DNA of 64,000 nucleotides. It comes from Locusta migratoria (lineage: Eukaryota > Arthropoda > Insecta > Orthoptera > Acrididae). A program made the position numbers and the translations under genes. The stretch lies in assembly GCA_026315105.1 (NCBI GenBank), contig CM048745.1, forward strand, positions 742,509,006-742,573,005, in the 5' to 3' direction. Each line of letters begins with the position of its first letter. Position 1 is the stretch's first letter. Of this stretch, positions 42,957-52,365 are shown piece by piece. The notes under the pieces are model-generated. The model saw only the letters and a list, made by a program, of their open reading frames with translations, had not been told where the DNA came from and searched no databases.

Positions 42957-44399
42957 TTAACTCCCGTACAAGGCAACACTCCACACAAATGCCTTCAGAA
43001 AAGACTTCCTTACCCTTAAATTAATATTCGATGTTAGCAAATTTCTCTTTTTCAAAAATGCTTTTCTTCCCATTGCCATTCTGAATTTTATATCCTCTGT
43101 ACTGCGACCATCACAAGTTATTTTACTACCCAAGTAACAAAACTCATCCACCACCTTCATTGTTTCGTTACCTAATCTAATTCCTTCAGCATCGCCTGAT
43201 TTTCTAAGACTGCATTCCATTATTTTTGTTTTGCTCTTGTTAATGTTCATTTTGTACGCTCTCTTCAACACACTGTCCATTCCATTCAACTGCTCTTCTA
43301 GGTCGTTCGCTGTCTCTGACAGAATTACAATGTCATCAGCAAAACGCAATGTTTTTATTTCTTCCCCCTGAACTTTAATCCCTATTCCAAAATTTTCCTT
43401 GCTTTCCTTCACCGCCTGCTCGATGTACAAATTGAATAACATCGGAGAAAGGCTACAACCCTGTCTTACTCCCTTCCCAACAGATGCTTCCCTTTCATGC
43501 CCTTCGAGTCTAATAACTGCGGTCTGGCTTTTGTACAAGTTGTAAATAACTCTCCTTTCCCTGTATTTTACCCCTGCTGACTTCAGAATATGAAAGAGTG
43601 TATTCCAGTCAACATTGTCAAATGCTTTCTCCAAATCTACAAAAGCTAAAAATGTAGGTTTACCTTTCCTTAATCTATCTTCTAAGATAAGACGTAAAGT
43701 GAGTATTGCCTCCCGGGTTCCTACGTTCATCCTGAATCCAAACTGATCTTCTCCGAGGTCAGCTTCTACCAGCTTTTCCATTCTCCTGTAGATAATTCGT
43801 GTTAAAATTTTGCAACCATGACTTATCAAACTGATGGTTCTGTAATTTTCACACCTGTCTGCCCCTGATTTCTTTGGAATGGGGATTATTACATTTTTCT
43901 TAAAGTCTGTGGGTATTTCGCCTGTCTCATACATCCTACACACCAGTTCAAATACTCTTGTCATGGCTGGCTCTCCCAGAGACTTTAGTAGCTCTGAGGG
44001 TATGTCATGTACTCCTGGGGCCTTGTTCCGACCTAGGTCTTTCAAGGCTCTGTCAAATTCATCTCTCAGTATACTATCTCCTATTTCATCTTCATCTACT
44101 TCCTCTTCCCTTCCTACAACATCGTCTCTAAGTTCATTTCCTTTGTAGAGCTGCTCTATGTACTCTTTCCACCTTTCAGCTTTCCCTTCTTTGCTGAGAA
44201 CTGGTTTCCCATCCGAGTTCTTGATATTCGTAGAGCTGCCCTTCCTGTCCCCAAACGTCTCTTTGATTTTCCTGTAGGCGGTATCTACTTTTCCCCTTCT
44301 TATACATTCTTCTACAGATTTGCATTTGGCTTCTAGCCACTCCTGCTTAGCCATTTTGCACTTCCTATCAATCTCATTTCTTAGTCGTCTGTACTCCAT
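42957..44399 (-). CDS. RTE-type LINE reverse transcriptase
   Basis: 480 open codons. Motifs in order: NKAPGVHDIPSELLKSLGEP, CENYRTISLISHGCKILTRI, EDQFGFRMNVGTREAILTLR, FLAFVDLEKAFDNVDWNTLF (catalytic Asp), VRQGCSLSPMLFNLYIEQAV, LRFADDIVILSETANDLEEQ (catalytic Asp pair intact) and EFCYLGSKITCDGRSTED. The frame opens inside the linker after the endonuclease and closes at ALYGS. It would copy element RNA at the nicked target. Its catalytic motifs look complete, but it is cut off from its endonuclease by the frameshift near 44520. Confidence 0.93.
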   Translation of the reverse strand: MEYRRLRNEIDRKCKMAKQEWLEAKCKSVEECIRRGKVDTAYRKIKETFGDRKGSSTNIKNSDGKPVLSKEGKAERWKEYIEQLYKGNELRDDVVGREEEVDEDEIGDSILRDEFDRALKDLGRNKAPGVHDIPSELLKSLGEPAMTRVFELVCRMYETGEIPTDFKKNVIIPIPKKSGADRCENYRTISLISHGCKILTRIIYRRMEKLVEADLGEDQFGFRMNVGTREAILTLRLILEDRLRKGKPTFLAFVDLEKAFDNVDWNTLFHILKSAGVKYRERRVIYNLYKSQTAVIRLEGHEREASVGKGVRQGCSLSPMLFNLYIEQAVKESKENFGIGIKVQGEEIKTLRFADDIVILSETANDLEEQLNGMDSVLKRAYKMNINKSKTKIMECSLRKSGDAEGIRLGNETMKVVDEFCYLGSKITCDGRSTEDIKFRMAMGRKAFLKKRNLLTSNINLRVRKSFLKAFVWSVALYGS

Positions 44400-44523
44400 T
44401 TTGCCTGTTTCATTTACTGCATTTTTATATTTTCTCCTTTCATCAATTAAATTTAGTATTTCCTGTGATATCCAAGGATTTTTGTAGGTCTTGCCTTTCT
44501 ACCTATTTTGTCCTCTGCTGCCT

Positions 44524-45636
44524 TCACTTTTCATCTCTCAATGCTGCCCATTCCTCTTCTACTGTTTTATTTCCCCCTGTTTCTGTCAATTGTTGCCTAA
44601 ATCTCCCTCTGAAATTCTCCAGAACTTCACGTTCCTTCAATTTATCTAGGTCCCATCTCCTTATTTTCCTACCTTTCTGCAGTTTTTTCAGTTTCAGCCT
44701 ACAGTTCATGACTAACAAGTTATGGTCAGAGTCTATATCTGCCACTGGGTATGTCTTGCAGTTTATAACCTGGTTCCGGAATCTATGTTTTACCATTATA
44801 AAATCTATCTGATACCTTCCGGTGTCTCCTGGTCTCTTCCAAGTATATAACCTTCTTTTGTGATTCTTAAACCACGTGTTTGTTATGATTAAATTATGTT
44901 CCGTGCAAAATTCTACCAGGCGACTTCCTCTTTCATTCCTTCTGCCCAGTCCATATTCACCTACTATTTTTCCTTCTCTTCCTTTTCCTACTACCGAATT
45001 CCAATCTCCCATCACAATTAAGTTTTCTTCTCCCTTAACTGTCTTAATAATTTCCTTTAGCTCCTCATATATTTCTTCGATCTCATCATCATCGGCAGAG
45101 CTAGTTGGCATATAAACATGTACTACTGTTGTCGGTGTTGGCTTCGTATCTATCTTGACAACGATAATGCGATCACTGTGCTGCTCATAGTAGTTTACCC
45201 GCTTTCCTATTTTCTTATTCATTATTAGTCCTACTCCTGTGATACCCCCAATTGATTTTGTATTTATAATCCTGTAATCACCTGACCAGAAATCCTGTTC
45301 ATCCTGCCACCGAACTTCACTAATCCCCACTATATCTAACTTCAACCTATCCATTTCCCTTTTTAAATTTTCTAATTTTCCTACCCGATTAAGGGATCTA
45401 ACATTCCATGCTCCGACCCGTAGAATGCCAGTATTGTCTTTCCTGATGATAACATCCTCCTGAGTAGTCCCCACCCGGAGATCCGAATGGGGGACTATTT
45501 TACCTCCGGAATATTTTACCCAAGAGGATGCCATCATCATATTTTCATACAGTAGAGCTGCATGTCCTCGGGAAAGGTAACGGCTGTAGTTTCCCCTTGC
45601 TTTCAGCCGTTCGCAGTAGCTGTGTGGCAAAGCCAC
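44524..45636 (-). CDS. RTE-type LINE AP endonuclease
   Basis: 370 codons starting MALPHSYCERLKARG, as in the plus-strand copy. Endonuclease motifs: LRVGAWNVRSL, VGISEVRWQ, VYMPTSS, NLIVMGDWNSVVGKG, YQIDFIMVKH and DIDSDHNLLV. The end is WAALRDEK, where a 1-2 base deletion near 44525 (GATGAAAAGTGAAGG against GATGAAATAGTGAAGG) shifts the frame relative to the downstream RT. Confidence 0.93.
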   Translation of the reverse strand: MALPHSYCERLKARGNYSRYLSRGHAALLYENMMMASSWVKYSGGKIVPHSDLRVGTTQEDVIIRKDNTGILRVGAWNVRSLNRVGKLENLKREMDRLKLDIVGISEVRWQDEQDFWSGDYRIINTKSIGGITGVGLIMNKKIGKRVNYYEQHSDRIIVVKIDTKPTPTTVVHVYMPTSSADDDEIEEIYEELKEIIKTVKGEENLIVMGDWNSVVGKGREGKIVGEYGLGRRNERGSRLVEFCTEHNLIITNTWFKNHKRRLYTWKRPGDTGRYQIDFIMVKHRFRNQVINCKTYPVADIDSDHNLLVMNCRLKLKKLQKGRKIRRWDLDKLKEREVLENFRGRFRQQLTETGGNKTVEEEWAALRDEK

Positions 45637-45881
45637 ATTAGCTGATGTTACAAGGCCAGCTCAGTCAATCATCCAGACTGTTGCCCCTGTAACTACTGAA
45701 AAGGCTGCTGCCCCTCTTCAGGAACCACACGTTTGTCTGGCCTCTCCCCAGATACCCCTCCGTTGTGGTTGCACCTACGGTACGGCTATCTGCATCGTTG
45801 AGGCACGCAAGCCACCCCACCTCGGCAATGTCTGTGGTTCATGGGGGTGGGATTGCTGTCATTCTTTGTTTTAATTTTCCC

Positions 45882-46060
45882 GAGGCCGAGGGGACTGAGG
45901 CGCTACAGTCACGGTCTGCACGGCCACTACGGTCGGGGCTTCGAATCCCCCCTCGGGCATGGATATTTGTGCCGTCCTTAGTTGTAAGTAGTTTGTAAGT
46001 TTAGGGACTGATGACCCCGTAGTTAAGTCCCATAAACTCTACAAACATTTGAACATTTTT
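45882..46060 (+). mobile_element. tRNA-derived SINE, family 1, slightly 5' truncated
   Basis: It starts at CGAGGCCGAGGGGACTGAG, lacking the first dozen bases, with an intact B-box and a shortened tail (CTTAGTTGTAAGTAG). It lies 22 bp outside the target-site duplication of the RTE copy. Confidence 0.92.
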
Positions 46061-46314
46061 TTTAAAATTTTATTTCAGTGTTTATCACTTTGAATTAAAA
46101 ATGAAGTGAACATATAAACTCTTACCTGTAAGGTGGCTCTTAGCCCAGCGACGTAAACGGCGTGGTGACGTCAGAGATGTGGTCACAGACAGCTGACGCG
46201 CGCGCCCACCGCGCTGTGACGATCGCAGGCCCTACAGTGGCTCCATCCGCCTGCTCTGAGCCCTCACGAGGGGTCAAGGACGCGCGTGCTGACTAAAGAG
46301 GACCTCCTGCTCTG
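46061..46314. other. CpG-rich unassigned stretch
   Basis: 46140-46310 is noticeably GC- and CpG-rich compared with its surroundings (GACGTCAGAG, GACGCGCGCGCCCACCGCG, GGACGCGCGTG). No ORF or promoter motif that I can defend. Confidence 0.4.
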
Positions 46315-46343
46315 GTGCTGCTAGGATACCTTAAAACGGTGCC

Positions 46344-46485
46344 CGCCGTCGGGGGTTCGAAACCCCCCTCGGGCATGGATGTTTGTGTCGTCTTTAGTAT
46401 AAGCTAGTTGATAAGTAGTTTGTAAGTTTAGGGACTGATGACTCCGTAGTTAAGTCCCTTAAGCTTTGCAAACATTTGAACATTT
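46344..46485 (+). mobile_element. tRNA-derived SINE, family 1, 5' truncated
   Basis: It begins just before the B-box (CGTCGGGGGTTCGAAACC). TTAAAACGGTGCC (46331-46343) and TTAAAACAGTGCC (46486-46498) bound it. Removing it restores continuity of the palindrome arm. Confidence 0.93.
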
Positions 46486-46927
46486 TTAAAACAGTGCCAA
46501 CTCCAAATAGTTTACACAAAGGTGGTGCACTGGTAAGCATTGTAACATTATACCACAGTCCAACACATACATTCACGACACTCCCGCAGATTTTTGTTAT
46601 ACACTACGACTGCAGCGCTCCAAGCGGCCGGCAAGCTAAGTTTCTGAATACGGTATTGGATGAGTGCAAACAGTATCGTTTATATTGATTTTTACAGACT
46701 CTAGGAAACGTATGTAGTGCCATTAAATAGTTAGTAATTAAAAATTAGCTCCACCTTTGTCTTTATTAGGTTTAATGAGATCCCTGATGAAGTACGAAAC
46801 GGTACATTACAGGACAATTACGTTGTAACCTACAGGCTTTTGCTGAATAAGATCATTTTCTGTTACCGGTAAAAATAAGAAATAGCTAAGAAACACCGGA
46901 AGACCTGCCTTTGGCAAAAAGTCGTCG

Positions 46928-47129
46928 CGTGGAGTAGCCGAGCGGTCTAAAGCGTCTCGCTGCGGAGCGCGCGGTTGCTCGCCGTGGAGGTTCGAGTCCT
47001 CCCTGGGGCCTGGGTGTGTGTGTTGTCCTTAGGTTAGTTTATCTAAGTTTAAGTAGTTTGTAAGCTACGGACTGATGACCACGCAGTTTGGTCCTATAGA
47101 ATTACAAACAAACAAACAAACAAACAAAC
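46928..47129 (+). mobile_element. tRNA-derived SINE, family 2, with perfect 11-bp duplication
   Basis: AAAAGTCGTCG at 46917-46927 and 47130-47140. Full-length head, B-box and tail; the 3' end is (CAAA)n, six units, after TATAGAATTA. Inserted only in the left palindrome arm, so it postdates formation of the palindrome or at least was not copied into the other arm. Confidence 0.96.
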
Positions 47130-49086
47130 AAAAGTCGTCGCTTTTCTACTCAGGAACGTTATGGTTTCTTCACTACAATTCCAGTAAAATCGATATGATT
47201 GGAACGTAGGAAACGCATATAGAATGCAACAACTACAGTATTTAACGTACCAAAGCAACCACCACAGCTGTAACGGAAGGAAAAACGTCACAGACCTGGT
47301 AAGAAAACGGAAAAAGCAATCAAACTGTTTTCAACAAAAAAGAATCCAATTCCACGATTGTTGCTACAAATAAACCACAAACGGCAAGAATCTTGAAGAC
47401 AGTGTCTTCTTAAGCTAAAGTAATGACACTCAAATGAATATGCGCGTATCAGAAAGATGAGTGAAGTCTAAAAATATACGAATCATTAGACTACATACCG
47501 AATTGATAAACGCCAAAAAACTCTTGTCATAGTAAGAACACACCATAATAGAAATTTATGTTTCTCTTATGTTTATATTCTACATACTTTCAGCGAAATA
47601 AGCTGCGAAATTACACATATTCGTAATTATTTGTTCATGGCGAAGTTGTTCATTACACCACTGAATCAGTTAAATTCGACTGTTTTTACATTAATTTCCG
47701 TGTTATGTATGTGTCTTGATATTTTACTAATGCTTGTAACGCAAAAACTATACTAACTATTTCGTTAATTACGCACACAAATTATTGTAAAGAAATATCA
47801 CTCCTTCTGTGGTTTGCCCACCGCTAGGAGCGCTAGTTTCGTTGCAACTTCCACAGCAATGAGCAAAGTCTAACATACAGTCGCGACACACACTGCTGTG
47901 AAAATTGTTACCAACTGACAGTTGCAACGACACTAGCGCTCCTAGCGGTGGACATGCCGCCGAAACAGTGTCGTTTATAATCATTTCTGTACGTAATTAA
48001 CGAAATAGTTCGTATAATTTTTGCGTTACAAGCATTAGTAAAATACCAAGACACATGCATAACACGGAAATTAATGTAAAAACAGTCGAACTTAACTCAT
48101 TCAGTGGTATAACGAAGAACTTCGTCATGAACCAATACTTACGAATATGTGTATAATTGCAGCTTATTCCGCTGAAAGTAAGAAGAATATAAACATAAGA
48201 GGAACATGAATTTCTGTTATGGTCTCTTCTTACTATGATCAGGAGTTTTTTGACACGTATCAATTTGGTATGGAGTCTAATGATTCGAACATTTTTAGGC
48301 TTCACTCGTCTTTCTTATACGCGCATATTCTTTTGAGTGTGATTACTTTAGCTTAAGAAGACAATGTCTCGAAGATTCTTGCCGTTTGTGGTTCAGCTGT
48401 AATAACAATTGTGGAATTGGGTTCTCCTTTGTGGATAACAGTTTGATATTTTTTCCGTTTCCTTGCCACGCCTGTGACGTTTTCCCTTCAGCTACAGTTG
48501 TGGTGGCTGATATGGCATGTTAAATACTTTAGTTATTGCACGCTATATTCGTTTCCTACGTTCCACTCTCGCCGATTTTACTGGAGTTGTAGCGAAGAAA
48601 CGGTGACGTTCTTGAGTAGAAAGGCGACATCTTTCTGCCAAAGGGCAGGTCTTCTCGTGTTTCCTAGCCATTTTTCTATTTTTAACAGTCAATTAAATTA
48701 TTCGGTAAAAACCTGTAGGTTACAAGATAATAGTAAATAAGCTGTGCCGCAATGTAGCCTACCTTTTCGTACCTTGTCGGGGGTCGTAGAAAACAGAAGA
48801 ATGACAAAGGTGGAGATATTTTTAAGTTATTACCTATTTTGTGAGACTACATACGTATTGATTTTAACATAAATATGTTAAAATCAATATAAACTATACT
48901 ATACGCACTCACCCGATACCATATTTTGAAATGGAGCTTTCCGGTCGCTTGGAGCGCTGCTGTCGCATTGCATAACATAGATTAGCGGGAGTGTCGTGAC
49001 TGTATATGCTAGCTGTAATTATAACAAAGTTGTAGTTCGTATATTTGGAGTTGGCAGTTTTAAGGTTTCCTAGCTGCATTTGAAAA

Positions 49087-49415
49087 TGCTAAGAGGTGTG
49101 TCTTGATACTCGGCTACTGTTTGAGTTACGATATTGGGGTGAAATATTTTTGGTATATGGCAATTAGAACATATTACATAGCGTTACTGTAGCTGTTTTA
49201 TAGTATTTGAGCAAAGTTTGTACTACGAACCGGAGACGGAACTGAGGTAAATCATACGAATCGACTGATTCCTCTTGCAAGAGATGTCGATTGGACTGAA
49301 ATTAATGTCCAGCTAATGGTACGATTTTTGTGTGAGCCGTTCGGATTTTACGTGCAAAAACTATTTTCATGTGAGATTTATGAAGCGCGTCACTATTATA
49401 CCTTAACTTTGCACG
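49087..49415. other. unassigned sequence
   Basis: Sequence just outside the palindrome; no gene or repeat seen. Confidence 0.45.
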
Positions 49416-49425
49416 AATCGGTTCA

Positions 49426-49608
49426 GCCGGCCGCGGCGCTCCAGTCACGGTCTGCACGGCCACTACGGTCGGGGGTTCGAATCCCCCCTCGGGCATGGAT
49501 ATTTTTGCCGTCCTTAGTGTTAGCTAGTTCATAAGTAGTTTGTAAGTTTAGGGACTGATGACCCCGTAATTAAGTTTCATAAGCTATACAAACATTTGAA
49601 CATTTTTA
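49426..49608 (+). mobile_element. tRNA-derived SINE, family 1, A-box deleted
   Basis: AATCGGTTCA flanks it (49416-49425 and 49609-49618). The head goes from GCCGGCCGCGG straight to CGCTCCAGTC, so the segment TGGCCGAGGGGACTGAGG with the A-box is missing while the true 5' end is kept. Confidence 0.95.
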
Positions 49609-49618
49609 AATCGGTTCA

Positions 49619-50116
49619 AGCTTTTCACGAATGCCGGTGCAGGAATAAATTTTTATCGAATAACCGTCATTCGATGATGAGATGTCGTGCTTTAAAGTAC
49701 ACCTAAATTAAGCGAGTGCTTAGACTCATTGGACATCCAGACAGTTGTGGACTTAAAAGTTAATGGTATTTTAACACTTAATTATCGTTTAGCTGTTTAT
49801 AAGTTAACTACACTAATCCACTACGCAGTTACAGTAATTCCAAAAAAAGGCGTTTATTTAATTTATCTGGAGGCTTCAAATCCCTATCGACTATGACAGT
49901 TAAATAACTATACTAGAATTAAAGTTGGGAACAAGAATGAAAAATTACCCTGCCCACCACAACAAAAGACGAATGTGTCCTGACCAGAGCCAATATGTAA
50001 AAGGAAGGAAAACAAAAACTAGACTTTCTGGCAGCTTCGGAAACGTGTAAGTCGACAAACTTTGACATATACGCGGTGGTGATGTCTTGAGGGGATACAT
50101 CTGTAATGCCTAGTAA
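49619..50116. other. unassigned sequence
   Basis: AT-rich, no gene or repeat recognised. Confidence 0.5.
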
Positions 50117-50123
50117 TTACACC

Positions 50124-50321
50124 TGGCCGCGGCGGATTAGCCGTGCGCACAGGGGCGCCGTGCTGCGGTGCGCGCCGCCGTTCGCCGTCGGGGGTTCGAG
50201 TCCCCACTCGCTTTTGGCTGCTTGCGTTGTCCTTAGGTTAGTTTACCTTAGTTTAAGTAGTTTGTAAACTACAGACTAATAACCACGCAGTTGAGTCAGA
50301 TAGATTTACAAACATTTGAAC
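50124..50321 (+). mobile_element. tRNA-derived SINE, family 2 variant
   Basis: The head GGCCGCGGCGGATTAGCCG, with a GC-rich insert, and B-box GGTTCGAGTCCCC are followed by the family 2 tail (GTTGTCCTTAGGTTAG ... ACCACGCAGTTGAGTC). TACACCTG flanks both sides. The region after the B-box (ACTCGCTTTTGGCTGC) replaces the usual GGCATGGGTGTG, so it is a distinct subfamily. Confidence 0.92.
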
Positions 50322-50607
50322 TACACCTGAGTGGGTATGCATGTATCCTGATCTTCAATGGTATGCAGTCTCCTACAGCACCACATGAGGAATGACACGC
50401 TGGATGACATTACGCATTGTGTCATGTTATACGAAATGGCACTGTGTATTGTGTTACCTTACATATGCGCGAATATGTCAAGATTTTTTAAATTATTATT
50501 ATTTAAATCTTTCTAAAGCTTCCACATAAGTTCGGAAGACAGTTCTCCTCTTTTCCTTCTTTTCGTGTCTTGGGAAGAGCATTGGCTAACTTTTAATGTT
50601 ATCATAA

Positions 50608-51330
50608 GTGGGCCTTTGCGATCACCTTTTGACAGGTCGAAATTTAAATGAAAATAACGGCTTAATCGCTCATCTCAGACGAAAATTGAATAAACGAATT
50701 TGTAGAGGAGAAAATTCTTTACAACTTTGCTCTGTAATGTTTTTTCCATACCTCGCACCGTTTCAGAGATATTTGCAAAAATAACGGCGATTTCACACTG
50801 CCATTTTATTTTACGTTAACCGGTATTGGAAAAGATAAAAAACTTGAAAAAGAAGAGACAAACTACCACGGCAAGACAGGTGATGGGATTTTAACGGCCG
50901 GCCGCGGTGGCCGAGGGGACTGAGGCGCTCCAGTCACGCTCTGCACGGCCACTACGGTCGGGGGTTCGAATCCCCCCTCGGGCATGGATATTTGTGCCGT
51001 CCTTAGTGTCAGCTAGTTCATAAGTAGTTTGTAAGTTTAGGGACTGATGACCCCGTAGTTAAGTTTCATAAGCTATACAAACATTTGAACATTTTTGGAT
51101 TTTAACGGAAGTAGATAATAAAAATATGGAAAAGAAATTAAAATAATAGTTTAAAGAAGGAAAAGTTCAAAAAGAGTATGTTTGTCAAAGTTAAACTCTG
51201 AAATATCAAATAAGTTTGGCTGAGTGTCAAAATACGATCAGAGTGAATAATACGTGGTGAGTACATGGATAGTATCACAATAGTAGAGCCGTAAAAAATA
51301 GTGGACCGTAAAATACGTCAGTGTGATTTT
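50608..51330 (+). repeat. type Y repeat, copy 2
   Basis: The start (AAGTGGGCCTTTGCGATCAC) and end (TATCACAATAGTAGAGCCGT ... ACGTCAGTG) match those of 19983-21560. It carries a single copy of the GAAAATTGAATAAACGAATT module, against two there. A SINE is inserted at 50898-51096. Confidence 0.5.
50898..51096 (+). mobile_element. tRNA-derived SINE, family 1, with perfect 12-bp duplication
   Basis: GGATTTTAACGG at 50886-50897 and 51097-51108. Head, both boxes and tail are intact and very close to the copy at 49426 in the tail (AGTTTCATAAGCTATAC), so the two belong to one young subfamily. Confidence 0.97.
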
Positions 51331-51359
51331 CTTTCATTTTGTTGCTTCTAATACGTCTT

Positions 51360-51641
51360 TACCCCACTCAATGGGGATTTATATATATATATAAAACTCA
51401 GTAAATATGTGATCGTGCGAATTTTATATACCATATGTATTTTGATTGCTATCTTTATTTGTTTGGATACTGCACGTATAATTTTGTACGTTATGCAAGA
51501 CAGTGTTATTTCTTATATATTCTCCGATAAATATAGCATGTTTTTAGAAAAAGAGATGGACAGGGAGAAGGGATAGGAGAAGTACTAACTCAAGGCAGGA
51601 ATAAATAAATACCCGGGCAACGCCGGGTTTTTAGCTAGTTC
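51360..51641 (-). repeat. type X repeat, truncated reverse copy
   Basis: On the minus strand it starts CTAGCTAAAAACCCGGCG with the GTTGCCCGGGTAT hairpin partner, then the CTTCTCCTATCCC region shared with 30930-31045, and ends at a TATATATATA run near 51380. Confidence 0.5.
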
Positions 51642-51945
51642 GGGATAAAATACGACCTCTCTTAAGTCACCATAATGAGTCAGCAACTCAAAAGCCTTTC
51701 CTTGATTGAGCCATTCGTTGCCACTGCCCCCAACACCCAGCAGCTTACAAGATCCCGACGCTCTGACGTATTCACTGTTTTGCATCACACAGAACGTGCT
51801 GTTTTTTGCAGTATGACTGCCGACCGTTGCGTCCTACTACAGTTGCTTTTGCACTACTCTGTCGATATGACCGAGAAATAGAACACATACTTATGTTTTA
51901 CGAGCTGAAGAGATCATATCTAAAAATTTTGAAATGATTGATGTC

Positions 51946-52123
51946 TTATGCGACGAAACTTCGTGGTTATCAGTCGCTAGACTAATTACTTGACTAACTT
52001 AAACTAGCTTACTCTAAGGACAACACAAACACCCACGCCCGAGGGAAGATTCGAACCCCCGACCGTAGCGGCCGTGCAGACTGTGACGGGCGCGCTGCAG
52101 ACCGCTCGGCTACTGCGGCCGGC
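51946..52123 (-). mobile_element. tRNA-derived SINE, mosaic of families 1 and 2, reverse
   Basis: The head on the minus strand is family 1-like (GCCGGCCGCAGTAGCCGAG, B-box GGTTCGAATC), but the tail has family 2 features (GTTAGTCAAGTAATTAG, ACCACGAAG). This supports recombination or a common ancestor of the two families. Possible flanking duplication GATCATATCT / GGTCGTATCT. Confidence 0.88.
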
Positions 52124-52365
52124 GAGGTCGTATCTGATACACTATGTGATCAAGATTATCATGACGCCTGGCTGAAAATGACTTACAAGTTCGTGGCGCC
52201 CTCCAGCGGTAATGCCGGAATTCTATATGATGTTGGCCTTGATGATATCTTCCACTCTCGCAAGCATACCTTCAGTCAGGTGGTGGGAGATTTCTTGCGG
52301 AATGGTAGCCCATTCTTTACGAAGTGCTGCACTGACGAGACCACATGGGTATCGGATTTTAGAAT

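Larger units (their letters stand above)
42581..45851 (-). mobile_element. full-length RTE-type LINE, second copy, with 9-bp target-site duplication
   Basis: ATTGCTGTC occurs immediately outside both ends (42572-42580 and 45852-45860). The 5' end on the minus strand begins CCACCCCCATGAACCAC, matching the start of the copy at 25700, and the 3' end is the CAA tail. Length about 3.27 kb. This copy is broken at fewer places and keeps the catalytic residues, so of the two it is the better guide to the active element. Confidence 0.93.
46315..49086. repeat. giant imperfect palindrome (fold-back), arms about 1.2 kb
   Basis: The left arm (46315 to about 47860, minus two SINEs) is the inverted copy of about 47915-49086. 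Matching landmarks, left and right: GCTAGGATACCTTAAAAC / 49068-49084; GCCAACTCCAAATA / 49050; CACGACACTCCCGC / 48990; GCAGCGCTCCAAGCG / 48950; AGACCTGCCTTTGGCA / 48640; GGAACGTAGGAAACG / 48555; GCTTAAGAAGACA-type / 48355; ACATTAATTTCCGTGTTATG / 48070; CACCGCTAGGAGCGCTAGT / 47930. The loop is about 50 bp around 47885. The motif CGCT.GGAGCGCT occurs four times, at the outer and inner end of each arm, suggesting that each arm was itself a terminal-inverted-repeat element. No known protein is encoded. Confidence 0.85.

Noticed and set aside
47769..48305. Membrane-protein ORFs at 47769-47984 and 47997-48305 on the minus strand
   Set aside because: They lie across the centre of the palindrome, start beside its loop and have no known domain. 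The corresponding plus-strand frame in the other arm is not kept open to the same extent.
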